The translations under genes and the position numbers were made by a program. Positions 37,166 through 49,072 of a DNA stretch of 64,000 nucleotides are shown one piece after another (the stretch's first letter is position 1; every line of letters begins with the position of its first letter). Origin of the DNA: Nansenia antarctica. Its lineage: Eukaryota > Chordata > Actinopteri > Argentiniformes > Microstomatidae. The notes under the pieces are model-generated. The model did no database searches. It saw nothing but the letters and a program-made list of their open reading frames with translations, and was not told the DNA's origin. The DNA lies in the NCBI GenBank assembly GCA_963989245.1, contig OZ022341.1, positions 50,054,585-50,118,584 of the forward strand, given 5' to 3'.

Positions 37166-37253
<88 letters not shown>
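37166..37253. repeat. (GT)n microsatellite
   Basis: GT array with two GC interruptions. Confidence 0.95.
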
Positions 37254-37255
<2 letters not shown>

Positions 37256-37486
37256 TACAGACTGGGATTGAGGGAACGATGACTCATCCTCTTGCTCTTT
37301 GTTTTTACCCCCGCTGATATATCCAACAAAAGATGCATCCGACTCATAGAAGTATTTGTTTATCTGCCGACTCTGCCGTGTCGTCATAATGCCATTTCTA
37401 TCCATAGCTGAGTGAGACCCTATCTCTAAATTTACCTGAGGGGAAGATATGATCTAATGTGACGGAAAACGGAATGAAGTAGAAGC

Positions 37487-37590
37487 CGCACACTCTAGTT
37501 CCAGATGCAAAAGTGTCTTTTTAATTGACAACGGTTTCGGCCGTAGCCTTTGTCCAGTCTTACAAAACAACATAGTGCATGGCAGCCATT
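37487..37590. repeat. Dispersed retroposon fragment
   Basis: The segment CACTCTAGTTCCAGATGC...AATTGACAACGGTTTCGGCC...TAGCCTTTGTCCAGTCTTAC resembles a common fish interspersed repeat. The family is not assigned. Confidence 0.4.
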
Positions 37591-37754
37591 AAATAGACAG
37601 GTAGGCTAGATTGAATAGGTAACACCTGTGAGGACAACTGGATATTGAAAACGCTCTCTGCTGGGTCCTATGCATTCCTTCGGTCACTCTTCTACACTAG
37701 CTGATACTGGAACCAACTGCAACCTCAACAGACAGGCTGCTATGATGTGATACA

Positions 37755-37857
37755 CATGGGAGGCTGTTGGAAGTTGAAAATCGGAGGGCGGGCTCATTGT
37801 AGTGCATGAAATGGATGGAATAATGAATGATATGAACCGTCCTCCTCCATGATGTGG
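37755..37857. mobile_element. Palindromic MITE, copy C (decayed)
   Basis: Starts ATGGGAGGCTGTTGGAAG and carries AATCGGAGGGCGGGCTCATT. The right half is diverged. Confidence 0.6.
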
Positions 37858-37978
37858 GAATCAGAGCATAGCCACACTGTTTGAGGTGGTAGCCTGCAGT
37901 CAGCATCAAGCCCACACCTGCTGGATGCACTGATCAGGTGCAGTGCAACCTTCTGGCCTCTGCCAACCAATCAACCAA

Positions 37979-38150
37979 CACACAGACACACACACACACA
38001 CACACACAAAAGACACGCACTCACACACAAAGGTGCACACACACACACACACACACACAAAGACACACACTCACACGAAGGTGTACAAACACACACACAC
38101 ACACACACACAAAAGACAGACTCACACACGAAGGTGCACAGCACACACAC

Positions 38151-38233
<83 letters not shown>
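37979..38233. repeat. (CA)n compound microsatellite
   Basis: About 250 bp of CA with repeated AAAGACACACACTCAC and GAAGGTGCACA units, a higher-order pattern over the dinucleotide. Confidence 0.95.
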
Positions 38234-38237
<4 letters not shown>

Positions 38238-39268
38238 CAGCCAAGCATAATAACAATGCTAATCTGCCTAGCTTCTTGACAAGCGCCAGTTAGAAAGGTC
38301 AGAGTCTGAGCTGAGGGAGTGATAGGGATGCCTGGGTTAAGAATGGTCTCCCCCGCTTTGAAAGCAAAACAGTACGGCAACAGCGGCTGGAATCAGCTGA
38401 GGCATCACAGTGGCTACTTATTAGCGAAGCCCCAGCGCTCCATCAAAATGTCAGCCCTATGTCGGGCAGGAAAGCTGGGGGCTTTGACAGCCAGATCTGG
38501 GGAGGGTTGGGGGGGGGGTAGGGGGGATTGGGTCCTTCCATTGTCACAGCCAAATGCCCTGCATCTTGTGGAATGCCATACCATCCTGGCTGCCCGCCCA
38601 GTGCATGCCCAGTGCATGCCTATGGCGTTCCACTATTCACTAGGCCACCCAGGCCTTCTGTACTCAGCACTCGAGTTGAGGCGGGATGAAATAAAAATGG
38701 TCAAAATCATCCCCCTTATAAACCTGCCATCCCCCCTTTCCATCCCTTGTGTCATTTTATCAATGAACGTGGTATTATTGCTATTTCAACATTTAGTTTT
38801 GCGCATGTTGAGTAAAATACTGTGGGCGAGGGGGGGGCACGCACACATGCAATGACATTTTTACCAAGTCACTGACACTGAAGTCACTGCCGCTATGGGG
38901 ATGCTAAAATTGTCCCCAAATGATAAAATCCACCAACCCCCCTGACTTTCTTTTACAACTTGAGTACTGTTTTTACTGTATGGTTTGCATAACTGTCAAA
39001 GCCGAGCCAGAATAGAAGATCCAGGGTTTTTGAGGAACAGAGGAGGGACGCAGACTTAGTTACTTTTTTATGAACAGAATGCAATTTTGATGAGGTGGCG
39101 ATGTAAATAGAGTGCAACATCTACATTTGGATGTAGAAACCCAGGAAATGCTCTGACATCTGTTGTGAATGTAGAACACACGCATTCCCAGCAGGAGGTC
39201 AACAGAGCGAGACGGAGAATGAAGTGAATAAAGTAATTGGGGGAGATATCAATTGGGATCCCTACAGC

Positions 39269-39275
<7 letters not shown>
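38234..39275. other. No gene recognised
   Basis: Unique sequence with a poly-G patch near 38505-38525. No supported frame. Confidence 0.45.

Positions 39276-39349
<74 letters not shown>
39272..39349. repeat. (CT)n then (CA)n microsatellite
   Basis: CT array running into a CA array. About 100 bp after its end (39440-39465), a phrase similar to one before it (39242-39270, ATCAATTGGGATCC...ACAGCGTCTCTC) recurs, which suggests a local duplication across the array. Confidence 0.9.
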
Positions 39350-39352
<3 letters not shown>

Positions 39353-39755
39353 TACATACACACAATACCCCAACAGGACCATCAAGGGCCATCAACAATA
39401 AGCGATAAGAGTTCATTGAATATCCTAATAGGAGAAGAAATCAATTGGGATCCGCTACAGCGTCTCTCCCACCCAGCTAGCTAGATGCTGCCTCACCACT
39501 GCGACACTGTCTAGCCCAACGTACAATGCTTACAAACGGACGTCTACTGCATAGTAAAACAGAAGCATCCGCTCGTTAAAGAGATGACCATCTCGATTGG
39601 ACTCGCCTGATTAAGTTAGGGTTAATGGTCCAGTATGTAGATTGGAGCCTTAATATAGTGCTCTCTTAAATGGCCATGATAAATCGATAGCCATCAAGGA
39701 ATGAGATTGCATGATAAAGAATGTTTAAGTGGAGGGCACAGCAGCCAGAGAGGAG

Positions 39756-39919
39756 AACCCTAAGGTTGGTGGAGGAAGAAATCGGAGGATGGGCTCATTG
39801 TAATGCATGGGATGGAAGGAGGAATGGCATCAAAGACGTGTTTGATACCATTCCTTAATCCGTTCCATGCATTACAATGAGCCCGTCCTCCGATTTCTTC
39901 CTCCACCAGTCTCCCCTGG
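39756..39919. mobile_element. Palindromic MITE, copy D (best preserved)
   Basis: The two arms, about 39767-39817 and 39857-39908, are near-perfect inverted repeats of some 50 bp that start TGGTGGAGGAAGAAATCGG, separated by about 40 bp. The transcript would fold into a long hairpin. No coding capacity. Confidence 0.8.
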
Positions 39920-40479
39920 TTGGAACTGTCCATTATGCCACCAGTGCATGGCCCTCAGGGGACAGTGAAAATAAAGTTAAATCTTGTTTATCATGGTTCA
40001 TAACTGGTTTGATTGACTGTTTATTGACTGCATGATTGATGGGGGTTGCTATGACTCACATATCCGTCCCTGCGGATGTGCAGATGAATCACTCCTACCT
40101 AGTCCCGCTGGATGCTGCTGGAGTACTGAGTACTGCCTGTACCAGAGCAGAACGATCAACGCACAGAGAATGACTCATACACTGCTGCCCCCTGGTGGAT
40201 GTTTGCGGAACAAACATGACGAGAATTAAAATGCTGGCGACAGAATCCAGTCTCGAACAGCTCAATTCTCCATTATGAAGATCACTAGGTTGAGGTCTCT
40301 TCTCGAGAGTCTAAACATGTGCTCCTACTCCTGGGACAAGCCTAGGATAAATCAGGCAGGTTTTATAGCTTCTTGGCCTCCTCTGTCTAAACCGATTTCC
40401 CCGTTTTAATTGGGCTATCGTAATCAAATTCTGACACCTGGTGGCCAGTCAGAACGCACAGGAAACATATGGTGAGCAG
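39920..40479. other. No gene recognised
   Basis: Unique sequence. Confidence 0.4.
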
Positions 40480-40734
40480 AGCGCGATGCCGTGGACACAC
40501 AGGCAGACACATGGTGACACATGACAGTGCCATCAATCAGTCCGCAAAGTCTCTCCGGCTCATTCCGAGGCCGTTTGAGGCCGATGATCCCGCCAGTGTC
40601 TCAGATTCAGAGACCGAGCCAAAAACAGGGGCGTCGTCCGACGCCTGCCTCACTGTCCCCGCACGCGACCGCCGGCGCTCCAGACAATAGTCCCCTCTCA
40701 GGCGCTGAGCATCAACAACAAAGGGAGACACACA

Positions 40735-40783
<49 letters not shown>

Positions 40784-40900
40784 CGCCCAGCAGGGGCGAG
40801 GATCCCGTATTGTTCACGGGGAAGGAGAGAGACGGAGGGAGTGTGTCGGAGAGAGAAGCCCAAAACAATGGAGGCGAAGACGAAGGCCATTTTTCATTCT
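40480..40900. promoter_or_regulatory. CpG-rich segment
   Basis: Local concentration of CpG (for example CCGAGGCCGTTTGAGGCCG, GCGTCGTCCGACGCC and CGCGACCGCCGGCGC around 40560-40680), unlike the AT-rich surroundings, interrupted by a CA array at 40729-40781. It could be a CpG-island promoter, for instance of hivep1, which is transcribed leftwards from here. Neither a transcription start nor a splice donor is proven. Confidence 0.3.
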
Positions 40901-41564
40901 GTCTATAAATAGGATCAGTGGAGTACAGACCGTAACTCATTCCCAGAGTGCATTGTGTTTGCGTAGTAGTCCCGGAGCCAGGCCCACTGCCAGGAAAGCA
41001 CCTGAGGACCACCTATACTGTACAGCCCAGCTCACGGCTCATGTTAAACAGAACAGACCATTGTGTCTGAGCCACCCTACCTGTGTGAGTCGACCAGACT
41101 GGAGACGGTTCGATGACCCCTGACCACAGGCCAGCAGACAGGCCAGCAGACAGTCCCTGATGGGAGTCTGCAGTTGAAACACATGATGAGGCAGTAAAGA
41201 TGTCTGGCTTGAAAGCAAGGTCAATAATTTCAAATGATCTGCTGGGTCAGTACAGTGTTGGTCAGATTCCAGCCATTGTCGAGGTGTTTTGTAGCCATCC
41301 CTCCTTGTCTGCACTCATACTTAACTCCTGAGTATTTCCTGGGGAGGAAACAATAACACAATAGGAACAAAGTGACTGGGTGGCCAACTTAATCAGAAGG
41401 CTAATCTTAAGAGTCATAAATTCCCTGATGTTTTGGTTAAAATGTTTGGATTGGTGTAGGGAACTGTCTTAAAGGTCGCTGTTACCAGTGGATGACTGTC
41501 GATGTCCAGTGTCTCAGCACTATTGCTGGTTGCACACCCCTGATCAATGTGATCACTCTTTAAC
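40901..41564. other. No gene recognised
   Basis: Unique sequence, no conserved frame. Confidence 0.4.
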
Positions 41565-41848
41565 CTTTCCACTACGACTTGCTTTGCAATACTACCTTTG
41601 CACATACCGTATTATTGCATATTGCACATACCTCTTTGATATATCTGTACATACCATACTGTACATAAGCTACCTTAACTGTATATACCTCTAAACTAGT
41701 GTACTGGCCATACTGTACCTATCACTATCATCGTCATATCATGTCCTTATATCACTATTTGCACTTCTGGTTAGATGCTAAACTGCATTTCGTTGTCTGG
41801 TACTTGTACTCTGCAATGACAATAACGTTGAATCTAATCTAATCTAAA
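41565..41848 (+). mobile_element. LINE 3' UTR with (AATCT)n tail
   Basis: The stretch TTGCACATACC...CTGGTACTTGTACTCTGCAA, then TGACAATAACGTTGAATCTA and an (AATCT)n tail, is a typical L2-like 3' end. Only the UTR is retained. Confidence 0.7.
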
Positions 41849-42317
41849 GTATACTTTAGAGACACAAGCCAGTGGTGATGACACAATTGAAGAAAACCAT
41901 GTCCTAAGTGAAAAGAAACCCATAAAAAGTGGAATAGATACTTTTCCCCCCATTTGAAATAATATAGATGACTTACAAATAAATGTTTGAATTTACTTCA
42001 TTTGTGTGATAGGCAGGTCTGTTGAACCCCTACAGCAGGGGCACCTAGCAGTCTGTACAATAATAAACCTTTGTCTGGTGAAAGTGGTGTGTCACAGAAA
42101 GGTGACTTCAAGGTCAAACACATATTTTGGAAAATAGGAACACTGGACAAACTGGTAAGGGGTAGGGTTAGGTTAAAGGACAATGACTGTGACATGCTGA
42201 ATTCCAGGACAAAGTATGAAACACAAAAACACAGGAAGGCAACATTGCGGGCGTCCTGTTTGGGAAAATGAAGTACAGAGCATCTGACAGGTGAACTACG
42301 GAATGTCACCGTGTCTC
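41849..42317. other. No gene recognised
   Basis: Unique sequence. Confidence 0.4.
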
Positions 42318-42327
42318 AGTGTTGAAA

Positions 42328-42520
42328 CACACGCACACACACGCACACACTCACGCACACACACACACACACTCACAGTCAGAAATACACACACACACTC
42401 ACACACACACACACTCACACACACACACACTCACACTCACACTCACACTCACACATCCACCCACACACACACTCACACAGTCAGAAATACACGAATCCAC
42501 ACTCACACACACACACACCG
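42328..42520. repeat. (CA)n/(CACT)n microsatellite, partly duplicated
   Basis: CA arrays with ACTCAC units. The phrase CAGTCAGAAATACAC occurs twice (about 42376 and 42478). Confidence 0.9.
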
Positions 42521-43367
42521 CTTGACCACACATTCCATGTGATTATATACACTGCTGCGGCCATTTACCATCTTGTGAAACATTTCCTGCCCCCGGCAGC
42601 GTGCCCAGACTGAGGGCCACAGAGCAACGACAACTGACCCTCTTATCAGCCCTGCTCAGCCAGTCTCCTACTGGTTAGAAAACAGCCCGTGTGTGGAGGA
42701 GATGCTTACTGGAAACCAGACGCAAGGCCGGGACGGCGGGACGCTGCCCTCCAGGCGGAGGAATAAAATAACAAAAACAAACACAACACACGGTGATAAC
42801 GACTCAAGACCTTTGCAAGTTAACTGATTAAACCACCCCCCCTGCTTTCCTCCAGCCGTTATAGAAGGCCTCTGGGCATACACTCCATTACAGTGGAGAG
42901 GTTTGGATATAGGAGGATTTTATGCCTTGTGTAACTTGATTTGAGTCAACTTCTTTCCACTGACAAGGCACATTCCTCAAATAGCGACGGGACAGACAAA
43001 TCGACCGTAGAAATAACCGATTGTCTTGACGTTTTTAAATTGTCTTTTGTTCTGACATGGAGCCTCCTAATCTAATCAAGGGTCTGTCATCGAAAACTTT
43101 CCCAAAATGTTGTGATTGTTCTTCTGCAGTCGCTGTGGTGATGTATCACGTACGAATACTTTTATTGGACAAAAAAGGGCTGTGCCACACAGCGCAGAAA
43201 CAGTACGTTTCCTCAGACCCAGGGCGGCAACTTCATATCTATCAGCGGCACAGTTAAAAATGTATTTTACTGTATTTAGAGTACGTCTTCAGGAACTGCT
43301 TCTCTATATATAGCCTCTGTCTGAAAGGTTACTCTGCCAGTTGGAAGGCTATGGGGGTGAAGAAGCA
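42521..43367. other. No gene recognised
   Basis: Unique sequence. A (TA)n run and CA-rich patch follow at 43370-43490. Confidence 0.4.
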
Positions 43368-43769
43368 GACATATATATATATATATATATATGACACAGA
43401 CACACTCACACACACACAGACACACACAGAGACACACACACAGAGCACAGAGACACACAGAGCACAGACACACAGACACAGACTAGACTGATGATCCACA
43501 CCAGAGTGTGTGTGTGTGCCTACGTGCCTGCATGTGCGTGGACATGGGATGGAGGCACTGCCCAATAGACAAGGCATCAATGGAAATGACAGACCTCATC
43601 CCCCAGAAACAATCATGGAGCCATGGAGAAACACAATGGTGGTTTCTGGGGAGGGAAAGGCTCTGTGTACCAGCCTGGCAGGGCACCTCCCTAACCTCCA
43701 TAACTCCATAACCCTAGCCATTCTATACCTTCAAATAAAAACATGAAAACAGCACTTTGCAAAACATTT

Positions 43770-46700
43770 TTTTTATTTCACCTGACTGCTGAATATGTAC
43801 AGGAGAACATTTGTACATAAATAGGCAAGTTATAAACATCAGCGGTTTGCTGGTACAAAATTTAAAAAAAGAACATATCATACATTATGTACAGTTACAT
43901 GTGCCACTTTCTGTTTGCACGCCATTGTCTGTGTACGGGATTGTCCAAATGCTCTCGCGCGTTTTCAGAGTTTGCATTGCGCATGCAGTCGCTGGGGGGC
44001 GGGGGGATAGACTTGTCCGTGGAGTGTATGTGACACTTTTACAATATTAGGCTGAGGGGGGAAGCATTGGTTATAAGCTGATGAGAGCGACAGGATTATT
44101 GAACTGGGCATCTCAATGGGTGGTCTGGTCAGATGGTGGCATTTCAAACTGTATGTGTGTGTGTGTGTGTGGGGGGGGGGGTGATATCACCAGCTGCAGG
44201 TTGTCCCTTTAGGTATTGCAGTACACACAGTGTCATCTACCCACATAGAATTACGTAATCGCATAGAGCCAAAAACAGACAACTCATTCCTACTTGTTAA
44301 ACTCAAAACATTTAGATTCATGGCACGTGTGTTCATTAGCGCTCCAAAATATGGTTGATTTATTTGATAGATACCTCTTATGGATATCAAACTATTCTCT
44401 GTGGCGTGCGTTTGTTATGTTTAATTATGTAATATGCTAGTACATCTCATGATACACATACCTCTGATAAATACTTTGTTTTTACAGTAGCAGAATGCAT
44501 TTATGTCACATGATGCAAGGGCACTGATCTGACCAATGAAAGCTATGCTTTGTCTCTTAACAGTGTTAAGAATAGTGCTTGGAGCTTTTGTTGGCAGAAA
44601 AGCCATTCTGAACACCTTGTAGTAATAAATAAAAAAAGGTTTAAACCACATTATGTAAGACATCGCTCAGTGACCTGGCATATGACATCATCCTCGGACA
44701 CACAGTGTCAGCTAGTGTCACCTATGACAAGGCCCTTACCCTTTTTGCTCAAGACTCGAGAAAAGCGCTTTCGGGGCTGCAATGACTTTTGCAGGCCTCT
44801 TATGAAAGAAAATAAGTTAATACATGTTATAATACTCACATACACAATCACACAGACACATATAGTACAACAACAACAGCAACAACACTCAAAGTCACAA
44901 TTCCTACTCACCATATGCAGCAACTGTCAAACACAGTTTCACTCACAAACAGAAACATCAAGATAATGTTGCCATGACGACAGGGTAGCCATCAGCAACA
45001 ACTTATATTTGGTCCCTGAATTAGAGCCAAAAGATTCTGATGATCGAAACACTGAGTGTATTAATAGCAATACACTGAGAATTCAGTGGTTGATCTGCTC
45101 TGGGTCAGTAGCAGTTTGTGAATATGATTCATTATCATTCGTTTAATTAGTAAAATGGCCACAGTACACAGAGAGCTTTGCAAGTGACAAATGTAATATT
45201 TTCCAGGGAGATTTTTACACATATGCATATAATCTAACTGTAGAGTATCATACTCTCAAAAAGGGACTGTATATAATAAATTCCACAGGCATATCTTCAA
45301 TACAAAATTCGCAATCATCCCTCTTTACTCAGCACACTGCTGCCCCCTTGTGTTCAGTCAGTACTGAAGGTGAGTAGTGTTAATTACATAAGATATGAAA
45401 AAACAAACATGGGCATTTGCCTTCATCACTAAAAAGTTTCACTTCACACAATTTGGGTCACGAACCGGAGACATCAATGCTTGGCCATTGTGCAAATAAT
45501 GGGTCTGGAACTAAAATATTAAACAAAAATAGTATTTACTCAGCAATAATAACAATCACAAAAGCAATTAATCCTTTATAAATAAAGCTACCGTGTGAGA
45601 AGAACTTTGGCATAAAAAATGAACCCTTTCCACCAGGGTTTGGTGCAGTGGTGTTCGCCCTTAGTTTATAGGAGGCTGGGGCGTCCTGTTTTATTTTTTT
45701 TAACGGACGGTCATGATTTACTGACCAATTAAAATGATTGTAGGGATGGTTAGTTAGGTAAGTTGCTGATTAAAATGTGTTAATAAAAGGTAAACAATCT
45801 GTGGACCTCCAATACAGAGGGTAAATCCGCCTGTGTGGTCTAGTGGGAGTCAGACCTTTTCTTATTTAGACAGTTGGTTCAAAAGGAGGGCATAAACACA
45901 TTCATTATAGTTAGAATCCCTCAGGTCCTACTAAACAACACTGCCGCTGCGCTCCTCCTTCCTCGGATACACCAAAATAACTGCAGCAGCGGCGGTGCTT
46001 CTCAAACCTGGTTCTCAGGAACCACTGTATATACTGGTTTGGATGGGTCGCCCCTGGGACCAGTATCATCACACATTGGGCTAAAAAGAAGGCAGATCAT
46101 TTTCAGTGCAATATGCAATTAAGTCGGATTTTTAAAAAAAAAAACAAATAACAACAATACACACAGGATTGGCTGTTTCAGCAGCAGCAGTATGTCATGT
46201 GTGTCTGACTCTCGCTGGAGATGGCTCGGACAACACCATGACCACAACAGCCTAGTCAGGGCTGCATTCTAACCTCTTACAGTAAATCTGTTTGCAGCTA
46301 GAGTGCCACCAAAGGAGACACGTCCCTATGACTTTTATGACAGTTTATAGAGAATACCATCAATGATAAACCTGTCACAACGGTCACAAAGATAGTCCCT
46401 AACCATGCTTCTATGGCCAGAGCTCCTATTGCCTGTGAGGATGTTAGACAGAGAAACCGGAGGACAGGCTCATTGTAAATGCATGGAACGATGAGACGAA
46501 CGCATGGATGAGTTTTTCTAGACCAGCCAATGCCAAGAAAGGCTGTATTTTGGGAATGCTTCTGGAAACAAACGGTTTTGAATGGTATCCATCACATCAA
46601 TACCATTCCTCAATCCGTTCCATGTGTTACAATGAGCCCGTCCTCCGATTTCTACCTCCACCAGCCTCCTCTGGATTGCACGATAAGATAGGAAGGATAC

Positions 46701-47778
46701 TGGCCATCTCCACGGCAACCTTGAACTGCAACATACAACGTATCTCGACAGCTCTCGCTACAAGGGGAATTTCCGACATTTAGAAAGTGCAAAGCTTAAG
46801 CCATTCATCATTTCTTTCTCTCTCTTAGAAGAACTCACTATTGGGGGTGTTGAAGGATAAAATAAACACTGCTGCAGTGCAGTTAACGACTTTACAAGAA
46901 GGAATGGTTCGGATATCCAAGTTCAGACGACCCAGTGTGGTGCGTTTCGTGGGTTCGGAAGGAAGTTCTGTTCTGTTGACGCTTTTATTGTTCGGTGGTC
47001 AAATTTGGAATGACGGTCTTTCTTCAAAGATCGATTTCTGTTCGCGTGATGGTCCGCAAAAGTCTACCGGCAATCCACGAACCGTAAGCTCATTGCTCAA
47101 TTAAACAGAGGTTGTTGTTTTCTATTTTTCCTTTGAAAAAATGTGCGGTTAACCCACCTCACAAGTGCAACAGAAACCCGGTCAAGAGGACATTCCGATC
47201 ACTACATTGGGGTTAAGTCAAAGTCTGTTGGCACATTGACTCACAACTAACAATCCCGGGTTAACACCAAAAACATTGGCTTTCTTTCAGTCCAGGACAT
47301 GGTACAGCATCACTGTATCACTTGATGGAAGCCAGAGTAATGGTAGAACACAACTCTGGACAGAGCCTGTGTAGACAGAGTGTAGACTCACCACCAGATG
47401 ATGGTGCCACCTGGTGGTGAGTCTAAAGAACTGCGCTTTGACATGGAGAAGGTGAGGCCTGCATAGAGGTCCCTGGTCATGGGGTTGCAGCAGTGACAGA
47501 GGGGGGGGCACTCTTCCGTATCCATCCCCAAATGTCTGGAACGTGTGGGTGTGAGACAGCCTCTCGGTTCTCGTACTGTATTTCTCTTCCCGCCAAAATA
47601 GGACATGCAGTGGATCCTCCTATCACCACCCCAGGCTCCTCTGCCCTCGGCTCCGCTGCTAAGTCTGTCCCTCCCTCTCTCTCTCTTCCGCTCTCCTCAC
47701 CTCTCCTATCTGTCTGCCTGCCTGTCTGTCCGTCCATCCGTCAGTGAGTCTGTCCGCATAGGAGAGTGTGTTTTCCCT
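43770..47778 (-). other. Putative 3' UTR of tmem170b
   Basis: An AATAAA signal on the minus strand (43772-43777) is the first strong candidate I noticed in a 3'-end-like context downstream of the tmem170b stop. The interval is largely free of long microsatellites and LINEs, apart from MITE copy E, as expected of a long 3' UTR. Mammalian TMEM170B also has a long 3' UTR. There is no transcript evidence, and an earlier end is possible. Confidence 0.3.
46441..46674. mobile_element. Palindromic MITE, copy E with long loop
   Basis: The left arm (AACCGGAGGACAGGCTCATT at about 46455) and right arm (ending TCCTCCGATTTCTACCTCC and CCAGCCTCCTCTGG) enclose about 130 bp of loop, longer than in copy D. 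It lies inside the putative tmem170b 3' UTR. Confidence 0.65.
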
Positions 47779-47909
47779 TCAAAGGGTGGCCAGGATGCGG
47801 GAGAAGGAAATTACGACAGAGATGGTGGTCTGGCCGACCCCGAACACCAGGGCCTGTAGGGGGGCCATGTCCTTCCCTGCCACGCGGTACACCCCCGCCA
47901 CCGCCGCAC
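47779..47909 (-). CDS. tmem170b: Transmembrane protein 170B, last coding exon
   Basis: Encodes AAVAGVYRVAGKDMAPLQAL through GQTTISVVISFSRILATL and a TGA at 47781-47779. The end SFSRILATL and the GVYRVAGK.MAPL block match vertebrate TMEM170B, a small three-pass membrane protein implicated in restraining Wnt/beta-catenin signalling. The acceptor AG is at 47911-47910. The exon begins with GT, which completes the serine codon split after exon 2 (A plus GT), so the phases agree. Two hydrophobic stretches form the last membrane segments. The intron side of the acceptor is an unusual GT repeat. Partner exon: 61242-61412. Confidence 0.95.
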
Positions 47910-47918
47910 CTGGTGAGA

Positions 47919-47919
<1 letters not shown>

Positions 47920-47954
<35 letters not shown>
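47920..47954. repeat. (CA)n at the tmem170b exon 3 acceptor
   Basis: On the transcribed minus strand this is a (GU)n tract ending about eight bases before the acceptor AG, in the place of the usual polypyrimidine tract. Confidence 0.95.
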
Positions 47955-47958
<4 letters not shown>

Positions 47959-48002
47959 TACATGAACATACAGTAGGATGGAACACACATAGGGGCACCA
48001 GT

Positions 48003-48087
48003 TTTGTTTGCGCGAGCCCGACGACGCTGCTGCACACAGGTAAAAATATCCAGGATCCAGCAGCGTCGTCGGGCTCGCGCAAACAAA
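48003..48087. repeat. Perfect 30-bp inverted repeat with 25-bp loop
   Basis: The arms 48003-48032 and 48058-48087 are exact reverse complements; the left arm starts TTTGTTTGCGCGAGCCC. The arms are GC-rich and the RNA would form a very stable hairpin. It lies in tmem170b intron 2, about 90 bp upstream of the last exon. It matches no repeat I know. Confidence 0.9.
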
Positions 48088-48153
48088 CCCGGCGAAACTT
48101 TTACTTGCTCCGGGCAAGCAGGCAAGCGTTACTGTCGAACCCTGACATATATG

Positions 48154-48199
<46 letters not shown>
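48154..48199. repeat. (CA)n microsatellite
   Basis: CA array inside tmem170b intron 2. Nothing is recognised in the 48200-48670 interval. A short CT array follows at 48671-48707. Confidence 0.9.
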
Positions 48200-48201
<2 letters not shown>

Positions 48202-49072
48202 TCTTTAAGAAGAGCACAAACAAAACGATACAGTACAATGAACACAGACAGAACATGCCTCATATAACACAGCAAGCACACGTCGCTTAGTCAAGGCCCA
48301 TCAACTTTATTGACATCATATGTTACTCCATTCCAACATTTCAATTCAAAGAAAAAGCAACCCTCTTTATGGTCCTCCTCCCCTCCTATCCGTACAGTAC
48401 AACTGCCCAAAGAGAGTCACGGTCCCTCCTGTGGGGCTGTCAGCAGTGTTGGGAGATGGCTGTGTGAAGCCTGTACGTACAGTACTGCCGCGTGTGTGTG
48501 TGTGTGTCTCCTCAGCCGATGGGGGTGTGATGGCGTGCCTCAGCCCACCTACTGCCTTTACTCGTCACTCTCTCCCCATGTGTTAGTCACGCCTCTCGAC
48601 ACGATATGCTCTTATGGCCATCGCCATGGAAACTGACAGTAAAGAAGAGCTTAAAGAGCATCAAATATCTGTCTCTCTCTCTCTCTCTCTCTCTCTGTCT
48701 GTCTCTCGTTATCATCGTTATCAAGACCCAAAGATGCAAACAAACATATAGGTGATATACCTGTATTGTCTCAATTTACTCCTATATGGGGCAATGAGCA
48801 ATTTACACTGGGTAGAAAAGATGGATGATTTAGGTCATGGAATATAAACGGTGTTAAGAAAATGATGGATCTATATGTAGACGGAGTGCTGCTTTCTTTT
48901 GAGCAATTGTGTCAGAAATATCAAATTCCTAAAAAACACTTCTTAAAATATTTACAGTTAAAAAGCTATATGTCATCAAAATATAAACAGATAATGTGTA
49001 TACCACCTCTATCAAAACTCGAGGAAATTTACGCTTGTAAATTTGGAAGAGAAGGGCCACGTATGGCACATA

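Noticed and set aside
40469..41123. Overlapping GC-rich open frames as hivep1 or novel coding exons
   Set aside because: They include a CA array and lack consistent splice sites; CpG richness alone explains the openness.
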